From: Chloroflexi bacterium GWB2_49_20 | GTDB lineage: Bacteria > Chloroflexota > Anaerolineae > Anaerolineales > Villigracilaceae | Length of the DNA: 64,000 nucleotides | Direction of reading: 5' to 3' | NCBI GenBank assembly: GCA_001796335.1 | Contig: MGMF01000005.1 | Coordinates: 124,001-188,000 of the forward strand | Part shown: positions 34,868 to 45,616 of the stretch, piece by piece | How positions within the stretch are numbered: the stretch's first letter is position 1 | Layout of the letters: every line of letters starts with the position of its first letter | Position numbers and translations under genes: made by a program | The notes under the pieces: model-generated | Databases searched by the model: none | What the model was told of the DNA's origin: nothing | What the model saw: the letters and a program-made list of their open reading frames with translations, nothing else

Positions 34868-37800
34868 ATGCAATTTCAGACCAACCCATACCTCATCTGG
34901 CAGTTAATTCCCGCCTTCACCACGCTGTGGCTGGGCATCTATGTTCAAAGCCGCCCCCGCAAAAAGCCTGAATCCAATGTGTTGGCACTGATGATGTTTG
35001 CCGGAGCGTTCTGGCCCTTGATGAACGCCATCCAACTGGTCAGCCCGGCGCCTGCCTGGCAGATCTTCTGGCACACAGCCACTTTTGCAGCCATCGTAGT
35101 CATCCCCACGGCCTGGTTCCTGCTGGCAGTCAAGTTCAGCGGTTATTTTCGGGAACAGATAACGAAAGTGCAGGGTCAGTTATTTGTGATCCCCACCATG
35201 ACGCTGCTGGCTGTACTGACCAATGGGGAGCATAATTTATTCTTTTCATCATCACAGATGATTGTTTTTAATGGGTTCACGACTTTAACGGTAAGTTCGG
35301 GACCCTTATTTCTTTTGCATACCTGGTATTCGTATGCGCTGATCGCCCTGGGGGTGGTCTTCCTGGGAATTGCCCTGCTCAGCAATTTTAAGAAATATGG
35401 AAGCCAAGCTTATGGCTTGATCATCGGCGTGCTGACGCCTTTGGTGGGTAATATTCTGTATCTGCGCGGAGCGTTCCCGCCCGGCTTTCCGGATCCCACC
35501 CCGATCACCTTTACGATCACGGGCATTACCTTTGCCTGGGCCATCTTTTCCGGTCGCATGCTGGATGTTGTTCCGATCGCCCACGAGACTGTGGTCGCCA
35601 ATTTATCCTACGGGATCGTGGTGCTGGATCTGGAAAACAGGATCATGGATTTCAACCAGGCCGCGAAAGAGATCCTGGGTCTTGACCAGTCAAACATTTT
35701 AGAGCGCACCATTGCGGAAGTCCTTGAGCAGGATGCCGGGGTGTTGAATATCCTCCAGACTGGTTTGGAAGAATCCCCATCCATTAGACAGGAACTGTAT
35801 ATCATGCCACAGGGGCGAACGAACACTTATGAAGTGCATGTATCCGGCATCCAGGATAAGCACGGTCACTTTAGCGGACGTGTGCTTCAATTCACGGATG
35901 TCAGCCGGCGGCGGCAGGCAGAGAAAAACCTGGCAGACTCGCAAGAAACCATGGCTACCATTCTGGATACGCTCCAGGATTATTATTTTGAGACGGATAT
36001 AAATGGGTATGTGATCAACATTAATAAGGCTTTTTATTCACACCTTGGATATGCCAGAAAAGAAGACTTGGTTGGCAAACATTTTCGGCATTTCACCGAT
36101 CGACAATCTGTGCGCGATGTTTTTTTGAATTTTACAAAGGTTTTTGAAACCAAAGAAACGCTTGAAATGTTCCGATATTCCTACCGCACAAAGGATGGAA
36201 GCGAATATATCGGTGAAGCCACGGTCTCCCCGGTTATGGACGGAGATGTGGTTGTAGGAGCTAGGGGTGTTTTAAGGAATATCACGGACAAGGTGGTGGC
36301 GGAAGAAAATCTGCGCCAGGCAAAGGAAGAGGCGGAGGCCCGTGTGCGGGAGCTGTCTTCCATCAATCGAATTGCCACGATCAGCTCAGACTCATTGTAC
36401 CTGGAGAACATTCTACAAACACTGTGTGTGGAGCTAACCCATATCTTCCCGGTTCGAAACGCGGGCATTGGTTTGATCACTGCTGACAAAGAATCGCTGG
36501 AAATCGTTGCTTTTCATTCGGCAGATTCCGAAGAGAAGAGTGCCCTGGGAATGATCCTGCTTTTGGTGGGCAATTCAGCCACCCAGGAGGTAATTGAAAA
36601 TAAGAAGACCGTTGTCGTACAAAATTTACAAAAGGATGATGGCACGAAACCAATGGCAGGTGTCTCCCAAATAGGCGGCACCAAGGCGCTTATGATCGTA
36701 CCATTGATGAAGCGCGGAACTGTGATCGGTACGATCGGGATGCCAGCCAGAGAGCCGGAGTATAGTTTCAATAAAAATGAGATCAGACTGGCGGAAACAA
36801 TTGCCATTCAGATTGCTACAGCCATTGATAACGCCCAGTTATATGCAAAAACCGAATCAGCCCTGGATTTTGCCGAGGGAGACCTGGAAATTGGGCGCCA
36901 GATCCAATCCGGTTTTTTCCCTGAGACAATCCCGGAAATCCCGGGCTGGGAGATTGCAGTTCATTTTGAAGCCTCCCGGCAGGTTGCCGGTGATTTCTAT
37001 GATTTTTTTCAATTTGAAAATTCGAGATTTACAGCTCTCGTTATTGCAGATGTATGTGATAAAGGTGTGGGAGCTGCCCTGTTCATGGTGCTTTTCCGCA
37101 GCCTGCTGAGAGCCTTTAGCAAAGTTGACATAAATCAAGGTAATCTAAACGAGCATCTGAAAAATATTATTTCAAAAACCAATAATTACATAACTGAAAT
37201 TCATGGAAACTCCAACATGTTCGCAACAATGTTCTTGGGGATATTGGACCCGGACAACGGAATTTTATATTATGTGAATTGCGGGCATGAACCACCGGTT
37301 ATATTGGACAAAGAAGGAAAGATCATCCGAAGGCTGCCACCAACCGGCCCCGCCGTGGGTGTGTTCCCGGATATGGATTATGAAGTGCGGCAAATTGAAT
37401 TAAATAAGGGTGATTTCCTGGTGGGTTATACGGATGGAACCACGGACGCACGCAATAGTGACGGGGAATTATTTTCGGAAGAACGGCTGCTAAAATGCAT
37501 GCAAGCCCCCTGGACATCATTATTTAGCATGGTATATGAGCTAAAAAATGAACTGCATAATTATGCCGGTTCCCAACAACAATTTGACGATATTACACTC
37601 ATATCCATAAGAAGGAAACTGACGCCGGATCGTGAACAGCATGCCATTTGTCGTGAGGCTCGCATGGAAATCCTGGACGAGTTGTGTGATTTCGTGGAAG
37701 CTTCAGCGGCGCAGAGTGAGCTCAGACATGATGAAGCCTTGGCCTTCAAACTTGCCACGGAAGAGGTATGCAAAACCATCATCCAGAATGGTTTTGAAGA

Positions 37801-38083
37801 CAGGGATCCCGGATTTATTTCACTTTCTTTTGAAAAAGACCCTCAAAAAGCCAGGCTTGTCATTCGGGATGATGGGAAATTTTTTTATCCAGACCAGGCT
37901 CAACCCCCAGATCTTACCGAAGATTGGAAAGAGATAAAAATTGGCGGTCCGGGAATTCATCTTGTGAAGGAACTGATGGATAATGTCTCGTATGAGAAAA
38001 TGAAAGAACAGGGAAATGAATTAATCATGGAAAAAAAGATACACCTGCAATTGCAAGAAAAGATGAATGTCAATGGATTTTAG
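34868..38083 (+). CDS. Multidomain 7TM-PAS-PAS-GAF-SpoIIE phosphatase-HATPase signalling protein
   Basis: 1071 residues. About 1-230 form seven membrane helices of the histidine-kinase 7TM type. Then come a PAS domain (about 240-350), a second PAS/PAC (about 360-480), a GAF domain (about 500-655), a PP2C/SpoIIE phosphatase domain with GDFYD near 707, ADVCDKGVGAALF and YTDGTTD near 854, and a C-terminal RsbW-like ATPase domain (about 920-1065; DDGKFFYP, GGPGIHLVKELMDN). There is no HisKA phosphoacceptor helix. It thus resembles a one-protein partner-switching device, carrying both phosphatase and anti-sigma-type kinase activities behind a membrane sensor. No STAS antagonist or sigma factor gene is adjacent. 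The ribosome site is weak. Confidence 0.88.
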   Translation: MQFQTNPYLIWQLIPAFTTLWLGIYVQSRPRKKPESNVLALMMFAGAFWPLMNAIQLVSPAPAWQIFWHTATFAAIVVIPTAWFLLAVKFSGYFREQITKVQGQLFVIPTMTLLAVLTNGEHNLFFSSSQMIVFNGFTTLTVSSGPLFLLHTWYSYALIALGVVFLGIALLSNFKKYGSQAYGLIIGVLTPLVGNILYLRGAFPPGFPDPTPITFTITGITFAWAIFSGRMLDVVPIAHETVVANLSYGIVVLDLENRIMDFNQAAKEILGLDQSNILERTIAEVLEQDAGVLNILQTGLEESPSIRQELYIMPQGRTNTYEVHVSGIQDKHGHFSGRVLQFTDVSRRRQAEKNLADSQETMATILDTLQDYYFETDINGYVININKAFYSHLGYARKEDLVGKHFRHFTDRQSVRDVFLNFTKVFETKETLEMFRYSYRTKDGSEYIGEATVSPVMDGDVVVGARGVLRNITDKVVAEENLRQAKEEAEARVRELSSINRIATISSDSLYLENILQTLCVELTHIFPVRNAGIGLITADKESLEIVAFHSADSEEKSALGMILLLVGNSATQEVIENKKTVVVQNLQKDDGTKPMAGVSQIGGTKALMIVPLMKRGTVIGTIGMPAREPEYSFNKNEIRLAETIAIQIATAIDNAQLYAKTESALDFAEGDLEIGRQIQSGFFPETIPEIPGWEIAVHFEASRQVAGDFYDFFQFENSRFTALVIADVCDKGVGAALFMVLFRSLLRAFSKVDINQGNLNEHLKNIISKTNNYITEIHGNSNMFATMFLGILDPDNGILYYVNCGHEPPVILDKEGKIIRRLPPTGPAVGVFPDMDYEVRQIELNKGDFLVGYTDGTTDARNSDGELFSEERLLKCMQAPWTSLFSMVYELKNELHNYAGSQQQFDDITLISIRRKLTPDREQHAICREARMEILDELCDFVEASAAQSELRHDEALAFKLATEEVCKTIIQNGFEDRDPGFISLSFEKDPQKARLVIRDDGKFFYPDQAQPPDLTEDWKEIKIGGPGIHLVKELMDNVSYEKMKEQGNELIMEKKIHLQLQEKMNVNGF

Positions 38084-38161
38084 TGGCACACAGGTAAAAG
38101 ATGCAAACAGGAATGGCTTCGCTCTCCACTTGCTGGAAGACCAATGGTTTGGGTTATACCC

Positions 38162-38581
38162 CTAGTACTGGGCCGGGGGACCCCACTGGCTGAAATCCCA
38201 ACTACCCAATAGAAGCCGCATTTCGGCCTTGCTGTGAAACTGGAACTTTACCAGGACCTGGCGTACATAACCCTTGACGGTATCCGGAGCCAGTTTTAAC
38301 CTGGAAGCCATTTGACGATTGGTATAGCCCAGGCAGGTAAAAGCGGCGATATCCTGTTCACGCGGCGAGAGGGACAGCCAGCGCTGCCAGAGTTCTGCAT
38401 GCGTATGGCGGCGGGCCAGCCCTGCCGCGAGCAGGTCAGCCTGGATTTCCTGGGCGGGGCGCTGCTCTTGGTGGGCGATACCCATCAGGGCGGTGTGCAG
38501 GTTTTCATCCAATTCAAAATAGTGTGATCCTGAATCGCGTTTAATCCCCAGCAGAGTAAGTAGACGGCCCCAAGTAGACAT
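38162..38581 (-). CDS. LuxR-type helix-turn-helix protein
   Basis: From the ATG at 38581 the product is about 139 residues; longer starts upstream would overlap the divergent gene's leader. The C-terminal GerE/LuxR domain is clear: LSPREQDIAAFTCLGYTNRQ, then ASRLKLAPDTVKGYVRQVL. The N-terminal part (about 70 residues) has no receiver-domain features. It faces away from the DUF255 gene and could regulate it or the signalling protein upstream. Confidence 0.75.
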   Translation of the reverse strand: MSTWGRLLTLLGIKRDSGSHYFELDENLHTALMGIAHQEQRPAQEIQADLLAAGLARRHTHAELWQRWLSLSPREQDIAAFTCLGYTNRQMASRLKLAPDTVKGYVRQVLVKFQFHSKAEMRLLLGSWDFSQWGPPAQY

Positions 38582-38729
38582 TTGACTAAGATTATATAGA
38601 ACATTTGTTCTGAAGTCAAGTAAAAACATGAAGTGGCACTTTTGCAGACAACCCAACGCGGCCAGCCATGTGGAACAACACAGCAAACAAGCTATAATCA
38701 GTCAACTCATTAAAGGATCGGCTCCTGCC

Positions 38730-40808
38730 ATGCCCAATCACCTCGCCAGTTCCACTTCCCCCTATCTCGTCCAGCATGCCAACAACCCGGTGGACTGGTA
38801 TCCGTGGGGAGCGGAAGCACTTGGAAAAGCCCGGCATGAAGACAAGCCCATCTTCCTGAGTATCGGCTATGCGGCCTGCCACTGGTGCCATGTCATGGCG
38901 CACGAATCTTTTGAGGACCCCGAGACAGCCGCCATTCTGAAGGCTGGCTACATCAGCATCAAGGTGGATCGCGAGGAACGCCCCGACCTGGACAGCATCT
39001 ACATGACAGCGGTGGTGGCACTGACCGGACAGGGCGGCTGGCCGATGTCGGTTTTCCTGACCCCCGATCTGCAGCCTTTCTACGGCGGCACCTATTTTCC
39101 ACCCGAGCGGCGTCATGGACTGCCGGCTTTCAAGGAGCTGTTACTGTTCCTGGCTGAAGCTTGGCAGAACCGCCGCGCGGAGATCAGCAATTCTGCACAA
39201 CAGATCAGCGTGCACCTGAGAGAGCAATCTGGCCGGGATAAGGTGCAAGGCACTTTTGAGCCGGCAACACTGGAAAGTGCGCTCAACATCCTGGTTGCGA
39301 ATTACGATTGGCAACATGGCGGCTGGGGAGCAGCTCCCAGGTTCCCACAGCCGATGACAATAGAATTTTTGCTGCTGCGTCACCTGGCAGGGCAGGCGGA
39401 AGCACTCAAGCCCGCTTTGCACGTGCTGCATGCCATGGCACGCGGGGGTATGTACGATGTGGTCGGAGGTGGTTTTTCGCGTTATTCCACCGATAACAAT
39501 TGGCGCGTTCCCCATTTTGAAAAAATGCTGTATGACAATGCCCAACTGGCACGCGTTTACCTGCATGCCTGGCAGGTGAGCGGCGATCCCTTCTTTCGGT
39601 GCGTAGTTGAGGAAACCCTGGGATTCGTGTCCCGCGAGATGCTGTCCTCACAGGGCGGCTTTTATTCCAGCCTGGATGCCGATTCGGAAGGCGAGGAAGG
39701 CAAGTTCTATGTCTGGAGCATGGAGGAACTGCGCAGTGTGCTGGGCGAAACGAGTGCCTTTTTTGAAAGTGCTTATGAGGTCAGTGCGCTGGGGAATTGG
39801 GAAGGAAAGACCGTTCTCCAACGTGCGGTAGATGATGCGACACTTGCCAGCCGGTTTGGGTTAACCCGTGAGGAAGTTACCGAAAAATTGACAGATTGCC
39901 ATGCTCGGCTGCTGGCAGTTCGAAACACGCGCATCCGTCCCGGCACGGACGACAAGGTGCTGACAGCCTGGAATGGGCTGATGTTATCCGCCTTTGCCGA
40001 AGCCGGGCGGGTCTTTAATAACGATGCATATCTTCAAATTGCCAACCGCAACGCAGATTTTCTCCTGACCGCCCTGCGCCCGGACGGAAAACTGCGCCGC
40101 ACCTGGCGCCTTGGACAAACCGGGCAGGAAGTTTTCCTGGAAGACCATGCCGCCCTGATCCTGGGGCTGCTTGAACTCTACCAAAGCGACTTCAACCAGC
40201 GCTGGTTTTTGGAAGCCAATGAACTGGCCGGGGAAATGCTCGAAAATTACACAGATCCGGCTGGCGGCTTCTTTGATACAGCCAAAGATGCCGAAACTCT
40301 GCTGACCCGCCCCAAAGACCTGCAGGACAATGCCACTCCATCCGGGAACGCACTGGCTGTCGAAGCTTTGCTGCGGCTGGCCGCACTGATTGAAAAATCC
40401 GAATGGAGTCAGATTGCCGATAATGCTTTTGGCCTGGTGGCCGAGTTGGCTGCCCGACACCCGACTGCGTTTGGGCGCTGGCTATCTGCGGCAGATTTTG
40501 GGCTGGGGAAGGTCAACCAGGTTGCCATAATCGGAGACCCTGCTGATGAGCGAACCAGGGCGCTGGTGGGAGAGATCCGCAATGCGTACCATCCCAACCT
40601 GGTGGTGGCAGCCAGTTCCCACCCGCCACCGGAAGGAGCGCCGGCTTTACTGGCCGGGCGTCCGTTGTTGGAGGGTAAACCGACAGCCTATGTCTGCCAG
40701 GGCTTTGTCTGCCTGCAGCCGGTGACACTGCCGGACGAACTGGGCAGGCAGTTGATCGACCCCCGGATATTTGATGCCCGTTTTGAAGAATCGGGAGAGA
40801 AGGTTTGA
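38730..40808 (+). CDS. Thioredoxin-domain protein, DUF255/YyaL (spermatogenesis-associated protein 20 family)
   Basis: 692 residues from the ATG at 38730, where the conserved N-terminus [21 protein letters not shown] begins directly. The thioredoxin-like domain has the CHWC motif ([16 protein letters not shown]), followed by [13 protein letters not shown]-type sequence, [11 protein letters not shown] and GGTYFPPE. The C-terminal two thirds is an alpha/alpha-toroid (six-hairpin) domain with [15 protein letters not shown]. Molecular function is not established for the family. The open frame upstream to 38628 is not conserved. Confidence 0.93.
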   Translation: MPNHLASSTSPYLVQHANNPVDWYPWGAEALGKARHEDKPIFLSIGYAACHWCHVMAHESFEDPETAAILKAGYISIKVDREERPDLDSIYMTAVVALTGQGGWPMSVFLTPDLQPFYGGTYFPPERRHGLPAFKELLLFLAEAWQNRRAEISNSAQQISVHLREQSGRDKVQGTFEPATLESALNILVANYDWQHGGWGAAPRFPQPMTIEFLLLRHLAGQAEALKPALHVLHAMARGGMYDVVGGGFSRYSTDNNWRVPHFEKMLYDNAQLARVYLHAWQVSGDPFFRCVVEETLGFVSREMLSSQGGFYSSLDADSEGEEGKFYVWSMEELRSVLGETSAFFESAYEVSALGNWEGKTVLQRAVDDATLASRFGLTREEVTEKLTDCHARLLAVRNTRIRPGTDDKVLTAWNGLMLSAFAEAGRVFNNDAYLQIANRNADFLLTALRPDGKLRRTWRLGQTGQEVFLEDHAALILGLLELYQSDFNQRWFLEANELAGEMLENYTDPAGGFFDTAKDAETLLTRPKDLQDNATPSGNALAVEALLRLAALIEKSEWSQIADNAFGLVAELAARHPTAFGRWLSAADFGLGKVNQVAIIGDPADERTRALVGEIRNAYHPNLVVAASSHPPPEGAPALLAGRPLLEGKPTAYVCQGFVCLQPVTLPDELGRQLIDPRIFDARFEESGEKV

Positions 40809-40954
40809 AGTACAATTTGAATTGATTGCAACCCAAGACTCTTGATGACAACAGGTAAAGCAGTAAGAAAAGCACAACCATAAACATTGTTCGGCAAACA
40901 GTTGACCATAATTCATACTGAATAAAATATATCCACATTAAAAGGAGTAAGCAT

Positions 40955-41827
40955 ATGAGCATAATTGAGGTTAATAAACTAACCAAGTTTTACGGAAAAG
41001 CCAGGGGTATCGAAAATGTTACTTTTAATGTGGATGAAGGAGAGATCTTTGGCTTTATTGGGCCAAACGGAGCTGGAAAATCAACCACCATTAGATTGTT
41101 TTTGGGTTTAATTCACCCCACTGGTGGAGATGCAAAGATCTTTGGCAAGGATTGTATCCAATATGGACCCGAGATAAGACAAGAAATCGGCTACCTTCCG
41201 TCAGAGGTGTTTTATTATGACAGGATGAAGGTGCTTGACCTGTTAAAATATTCCGCCAGCTTTTATAAAAAGGATTGTACGGCAAGATTGCATGAATTGG
41301 CCGACATAATGGAACTCGACCTGAAGCGGAGGATCGATGACCTGTCTTATGGGAATAGGAAGAAAGTTGGCATTGTGCAAGGGCTTTTACACCAGCCCAA
41401 ACTAATATTGTTGGATGAACCAACCAGCGGACTTGATCCGCTCATGCAGCAAAAGTTCTTTAACCTGATCCGACAAGAGAATAAACGCGGCGCAACCATC
41501 TTCTTTTCATCCCATATCCTGGGCGAAGTGCAAAAAATGTGCAACAGGGTTGCGATCATCAAAGATGGCAGCATCATTAAGATTCAAGATATCAAAACAT
41601 TGCAAAACGAAAACTACAAAAAGATCAAAATTACAGCGAGCGAACTTGATGAAAAGCGATTTGGTGTAACTGGTGTAATCAAACTGGAGAGGGAGAATGG
41701 TGGGGTAAGTTTCTTTTACCGGGGCGATATCAATTTGATCATGAAATTGATCAGTGAACAAGAAGTCTCCGATGTAACCATTGAAGAGCCCAGCCTGGAA
41801 GAAATTTTCATGCACTATTACGAATAG
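40955..41827 (+). CDS. ABC transporter ATPase (ABC-2 type exporter)
   Basis: 290 residues. Walker A GPNGAGKST, signature LSYGNRKKV (a Tyr replaces the usual Gly after LS, common in this subfamily), Walker B LILLDEPTSGLD and H-loop FSSH. The C-terminal ~80 residues match the regulatory extension of BcrA/CcmA-like exporters. AAAGGAG precedes the ATG. With the two membrane proteins downstream it forms a complete exporter, substrate unknown (peptide or drug efflux is usual). Confidence 0.92.
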   Translation: MSIIEVNKLTKFYGKARGIENVTFNVDEGEIFGFIGPNGAGKSTTIRLFLGLIHPTGGDAKIFGKDCIQYGPEIRQEIGYLPSEVFYYDRMKVLDLLKYSASFYKKDCTARLHELADIMELDLKRRIDDLSYGNRKKVGIVQGLLHQPKLILLDEPTSGLDPLMQQKFFNLIRQENKRGATIFFSSHILGEVQKMCNRVAIIKDGSIIKIQDIKTLQNENYKKIKITASELDEKRFGVTGVIKLERENGGVSFFYRGDINLIMKLISEQEVSDVTIEEPSLEEIFMHYYE

Positions 41828-41836
41828 GTGATGACT

Positions 41837-42640
41837 ATGAATATATACAAGCATGAATTCAAAATGAGTATTAATTCTGTCATTACCTGGTCTGTATCAA
41901 TTTCACTATTGCTGCTGGTCTTTATGTCAATATTCTCTGCTCTTGCAGTTGATGCAGCCATACTGAATGAAACCCTGGCAAAAATGCCTAAAGAGTTATT
42001 AACTGCATTTGGTATGAATGGCATGGACCTGTCAACGGTGCTTGGTTTTTACAGTTTCACCTTTCTCTTTTGCCAGATATGTCTGGCCATCCAGGCCTCC
42101 AATTACGGCTTTGGGTTGGTTTCCCTTGAGGAAAGAGACATGACGGCAGATTTTCTACTGGCAAAACCGGTGGGACGCTCCAGTATCTTAACCAGCAAAC
42201 TTCTGGCTGCGCTTACCGGGTTGACGATCACAAATATCGTTATTTGGATAAGCAGTTTTGTTTATATTAATCTATTTAGAGGTGGGAGAACCTATGACAC
42301 CAAGACTTTGCTTTTACTGCTTTCAAGCATCGTCTTGTTTCAATTGTTCTTCCTTACAGTTGGCATCCTGGTCTCATTGTTAATGAAAAAGGTCAGAAGC
42401 GTAACACCGCTTTCCATGGCGCTGGCGTTTGGGATGTATGTGTTGAGTGCTTTTGGTGGAATGCTGGGCGATGCCAAATTGGAGAACATCACGCCATTCA
42501 AACATTTTGATGCAGCCTATATCATCACCAACGCGGCATACGATGTGCCATTGGTGCTATTAAGTGTCTCTGTAATTATTATTTCTATTACAGGCAGTTA
42601 TCTGCTGTATGCAAAGAGAAATATTCGCTCAGCAGTATGA
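41837..42640 (+). CDS. ABC-2 type permease, subunit 1
   Basis: 267 residues from the ATG at 41837 (AGGTGA upstream; earlier GTG/ATG at 41828/41831 are possible). Six hydrophobic segments, with SLEERDMTADFLLAKPVGRS after the second, a loop typical of ABC-2 permeases of the BcrB kind. It nearly overlaps the ATPase stop and is 12 bp before its sister subunit. Confidence 0.87.
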   Translation: MNIYKHEFKMSINSVITWSVSISLLLLVFMSIFSALAVDAAILNETLAKMPKELLTAFGMNGMDLSTVLGFYSFTFLFCQICLAIQASNYGFGLVSLEERDMTADFLLAKPVGRSSILTSKLLAALTGLTITNIVIWISSFVYINLFRGGRTYDTKTLLLLLSSIVLFQLFFLTVGILVSLLMKKVRSVTPLSMALAFGMYVLSAFGGMLGDAKLENITPFKHFDAAYIITNAAYDVPLVLLSVSVIIISITGSYLLYAKRNIRSAV

Positions 42641-42652
42641 GGAGGAGAATAG

Positions 42653-43447
42653 ATGAATATATTCTTTAGAGAACTCAAGGCAAATTTTAGATCCCTGCTC
42701 ATCTGGAGTGGCATTGTGTTGTTGTTGGTCTTAGTCGGGTTTGCAAAGTTTTCAGCCTATGCAGGAAACCCCGAGCTATTGGCCATATTGGACACAATGC
42801 CGCAGGCAATGATTCAGGCGATGAGTCTTAGAGCTTTTGATCTGACCACCGTAACGGGTTTTTATGGTGTGATGTTTGCCTATTTTGCTCTAATGCTATC
42901 CATCGCTTCAGTGATGTGGGGAAGTGAATTTATTTCAAAAGAAGAGCGTGATAAAACCGTTGAGTTTTCTCTTTCCCTGCCAGTCACCAGGGGGAGGCTG
43001 ATCACAGCGAAGACGCTGGCTGCGGTGGTAGATTGCATTGTCTTGCTGATAGTGACTTGGGTGGGTACACTGATGGGTGCGGCAACCTATCAGCCCGACA
43101 GCGAATTTTTCGGTTTTGTCGCCTTGAGTATGCTTGCCCTGTTTATCCTGCAGATGATATTCCTGGCGATTGGTGTATTCCTTGGATGTGCCATGAAGTA
43201 TTACAAGCAGGCGAACTCAATGGCAGTATCCATATTACTGGTAACCTTTTTCCTCTCCATCATTTCTGGATTGAATAAGAATCTGGAGTTCCTAAAATAC
43301 TTTTCTCCCTTTAATTATTTCAACCCGCTTGATATGTTGAATAAGTCAAGAATTGATATATACTTTGTATTTTTATCGGCAGGTATAATCGCAGTTTGTA
43401 TGGTTGGAGCATATGCGACCTACTCAAAGAGAGACTTGTATATTTAA
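42653..43447 (+). CDS. ABC-2 type permease, subunit 2
   Basis: 264 residues, same architecture as the preceding gene (ISKEERDKTVEFSLSLPVTR after helix two), so the two arose by old duplication and probably form a heterodimer. AGGAGGAG precedes the ATG. A strong terminator follows 37 bp after the stop. Confidence 0.87.
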   Translation: MNIFFRELKANFRSLLIWSGIVLLLVLVGFAKFSAYAGNPELLAILDTMPQAMIQAMSLRAFDLTTVTGFYGVMFAYFALMLSIASVMWGSEFISKEERDKTVEFSLSLPVTRGRLITAKTLAAVVDCIVLLIVTWVGTLMGAATYQPDSEFFGFVALSMLALFILQMIFLAIGVFLGCAMKYYKQANSMAVSILLVTFFLSIISGLNKNLEFLKYFSPFNYFNPLDMLNKSRIDIYFVFLSAGIIAVCMVGAYATYSKRDLYI

Positions 43448-43483
43448 TACCCCAGTCTTTTTAGAGAACGGTAAGATTGTCAA

Positions 43484-43534
43484 AAAATGCAAGGGGCTCC
43501 CCCAACCAGCATTTGGGACAGCCCCTTGCATTTT
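43484..43534 (+). terminator. Strong, bidirectional-looking terminator
   Basis: AAAATGCAAGGGGCT (43484-43498) pairs perfectly with AGCCCCTTGCATTTT (43520-43534); T-run on the + side, A-run on the left side. It closes the exporter operon, though the converging SulP gene ends about 200 bp away. Confidence 0.85.
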
Positions 43535-43554
43535 AAGTATCTATCCGAAAATTA
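43535..43554 (+). repeat. 20-bp repeat AAGTATC(T/C)ATCCGAAAATTA
   Basis: The same sequence with one mismatch is at 53503-53522. Both copies lie directly behind a rho-independent terminator on the + strand. Significance unknown. Confidence 0.4.
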
Positions 43555-43735
43555 CCAGGTGAAGGTAAAGTGGATAACAACAGTCAGAACGCACAATAAA
43601 TACCCATAATATCCCAAAAAAATTATCCACTCTATTGTCAGCGTCCCTTTTCAGCAAAAAAAATGGAAAAGGGAATAAATTGAATCATCAAGATATAACC
43701 TTATCCATTAATTATTCAATCCCCCGTAATTTTTA

Positions 43736-45391
43736 CTACCCGCAGAAAGCACAACCGCGCTGCTCGGCTGCCACGATGGCCTGGTCGCTGCTCCAGAAAA
43801 AATTTTCAATGCCGATGGCATCCGTCAGACCAGCGCGTTTAAACATCCGGCATACATTATCATGTACACCCGAAAACATCAGGGTACCACCCTGCTGATG
43901 GATCTTCTCATACAGGCGGTGGATGGCTTCAATCCCGGCAGTATCCACGAGGGGCACACCACGCATTGAGAGGATCAGGGCATGGGTATTGCCCAGGTCA
44001 GAAAAAGCTTCATTGAAGAAACCTGTGGCAGCAAAAAACAGTGGCCCGGTCAGAAATGCCACACGCACATGCGTGCACTTGCCCTGAGCATCAATACCCT
44101 TGAGTCGCAATTTCCGGGCGTCCACTTCGGTCACTTCCACATCCAGGTCGGCAATGCGGTTCAGGAAGATGGCACCTGTTACCAGGGAACCGATCAGGAT
44201 GGCTTTGGTCAGATCAAGGCTGATGGTGGCGAGCATGGTGACCAGGAAGGCCAGGATGTCACTCTTGAAGTGTTTTCCAAACATGAACCGGATGGCTTTC
44301 CACTCGTTCATGCGCCAGGCCGTAATCATCAGCACACCAGCCAGCGCCGCCAGCGGGATCTTTGCCATGACCGGTGCCAGCAGGAACATGGACAGGAGCA
44401 AGCCCAGGGCGTGGATGATGCTGACCAGGCGTGTTTGCCCGCCTGATTCGATGCCCACACTGGAACGGGCAATTGCTGCTGTAGCCGGGACGCCTCCGAA
44501 GAATGGGATGAGCATGTTACCAATTCCCTGCCCAACCAGTTCCTGGTTGGCTTGCAGGCGGATCCCGGTCATATTGGAGGCCACTGCACCGCACAACAGA
44601 CTTTCAACTGCACCCAGGGCGGTGATCGTCAGGGCCGGGGCGATAAATTGGGGGAGTAGGGACCAGTCAAATGCAAACGGGTTAAAGCGGTCTGCCAGCA
44701 ACAGGGTTTGGGGGATTTCGCCGATGCGGGCAACGTCCCATTTCAACACAAAGTTCAAGGCTGTTGCCAGGATAATACCCAACAGCGAAGCCGGGAAGCG
44801 CGCATTGAGTTTTTTCGGCCAAAAGATCATGGTCAGGATGATGACCAGACCGAATAAAATGGTGTGCCAATCAGGAGTAAAACCGCCTTTGAAGTAACCC
44901 AGCAGCTTGGAGAGGGCTGCCTCCGTCCCAGGCGTTTTCACACCCAGGAAGTTGTCGATCTGGCCGATGAAGATGATCAGAGCGATGCCGGAGGTGAAAC
45001 CAGTAATGACTGCAGAAGGGATGAAGGCGATGAAGCGTCCCAGCTTGAGAAGACCGATGATGAGGAGAAAGAAACCGGAAAGCAACCCGGCCACCCAGAT
45101 ACCCTGCAAGCCATAGCGCTGAACCAGAACGACCAGCACCGCGCTCATGGCACCGGTGGGACCGCTAATCTGGTAGGGTGCGCCTGAGAGGGCGCCGATC
45201 ACAAAACCAGCCAGAATGGCTGTAACCAGGCCAGCAGCCGCGCTGGCACCGGAGGCCACACCGAAGGCGAGCGCCAATGGCAAGGCAACTGAAGCGACCG
45301 TGAGACCGGCCAATACATCCAATTGAAATTTAGCCAGGGAATAACCCTTGAATTCATCCTGGTATATACGTTTCAAACTTCTGCGAGGCAT
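43736..45391 (-). CDS. SulP-family anion transporter with STAS domain
   Basis: 551 residues from the ATG at 45391 (GGGAGA upstream; the open frame to 45484 is not conserved). About 1-410 hold the SulP membrane core: LAGLTVASVALPLALAFG, YQISGPTGAMSAVL, and GQGIGNMLIPFFGGVPATAA (the classic SulP signature). The STAS domain is about 430-545 (HALILSMRGVPLVDTAGIEA). Substrates in this family are sulfate, bicarbonate or dicarboxylates; not resolvable here. Confidence 0.93.
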   Translation of the reverse strand: MPRRSLKRIYQDEFKGYSLAKFQLDVLAGLTVASVALPLALAFGVASGASAAAGLVTAILAGFVIGALSGAPYQISGPTGAMSAVLVVLVQRYGLQGIWVAGLLSGFFLLIIGLLKLGRFIAFIPSAVITGFTSGIALIIFIGQIDNFLGVKTPGTEAALSKLLGYFKGGFTPDWHTILFGLVIILTMIFWPKKLNARFPASLLGIILATALNFVLKWDVARIGEIPQTLLLADRFNPFAFDWSLLPQFIAPALTITALGAVESLLCGAVASNMTGIRLQANQELVGQGIGNMLIPFFGGVPATAAIARSSVGIESGGQTRLVSIIHALGLLLSMFLLAPVMAKIPLAALAGVLMITAWRMNEWKAIRFMFGKHFKSDILAFLVTMLATISLDLTKAILIGSLVTGAIFLNRIADLDVEVTEVDARKLRLKGIDAQGKCTHVRVAFLTGPLFFAATGFFNEAFSDLGNTHALILSMRGVPLVDTAGIEAIHRLYEKIHQQGGTLMFSGVHDNVCRMFKRAGLTDAIGIENFFWSSDQAIVAAEQRGCAFCG

Positions 45392-45616
45392 AAGTATGCT
45401 CTCCCTGTTATACAAAAAATCGTGCCGAAAGGTTTCGGCACAAGCTGGGATTATACTACCAGCAGGGTGCTCCTGGTAGGGCAAAGCTGGACCAAGTCTT
45501 TAAATAAACAATATTCGGAGATGATCTTTAGTAGAATGCTGCAGATCAAGTGATGCATTCCATTAATTTTAGCTCAGCTAAAAATTCAGGGTGGCATAAC
45601 GGTCGGCAAACGACTC

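Noticed and set aside
43982-44897. Plus-strand open frames inside the SulP gene
   Set aside because: Antisense to conserved SulP membrane and STAS sequence; composition is not protein-like.
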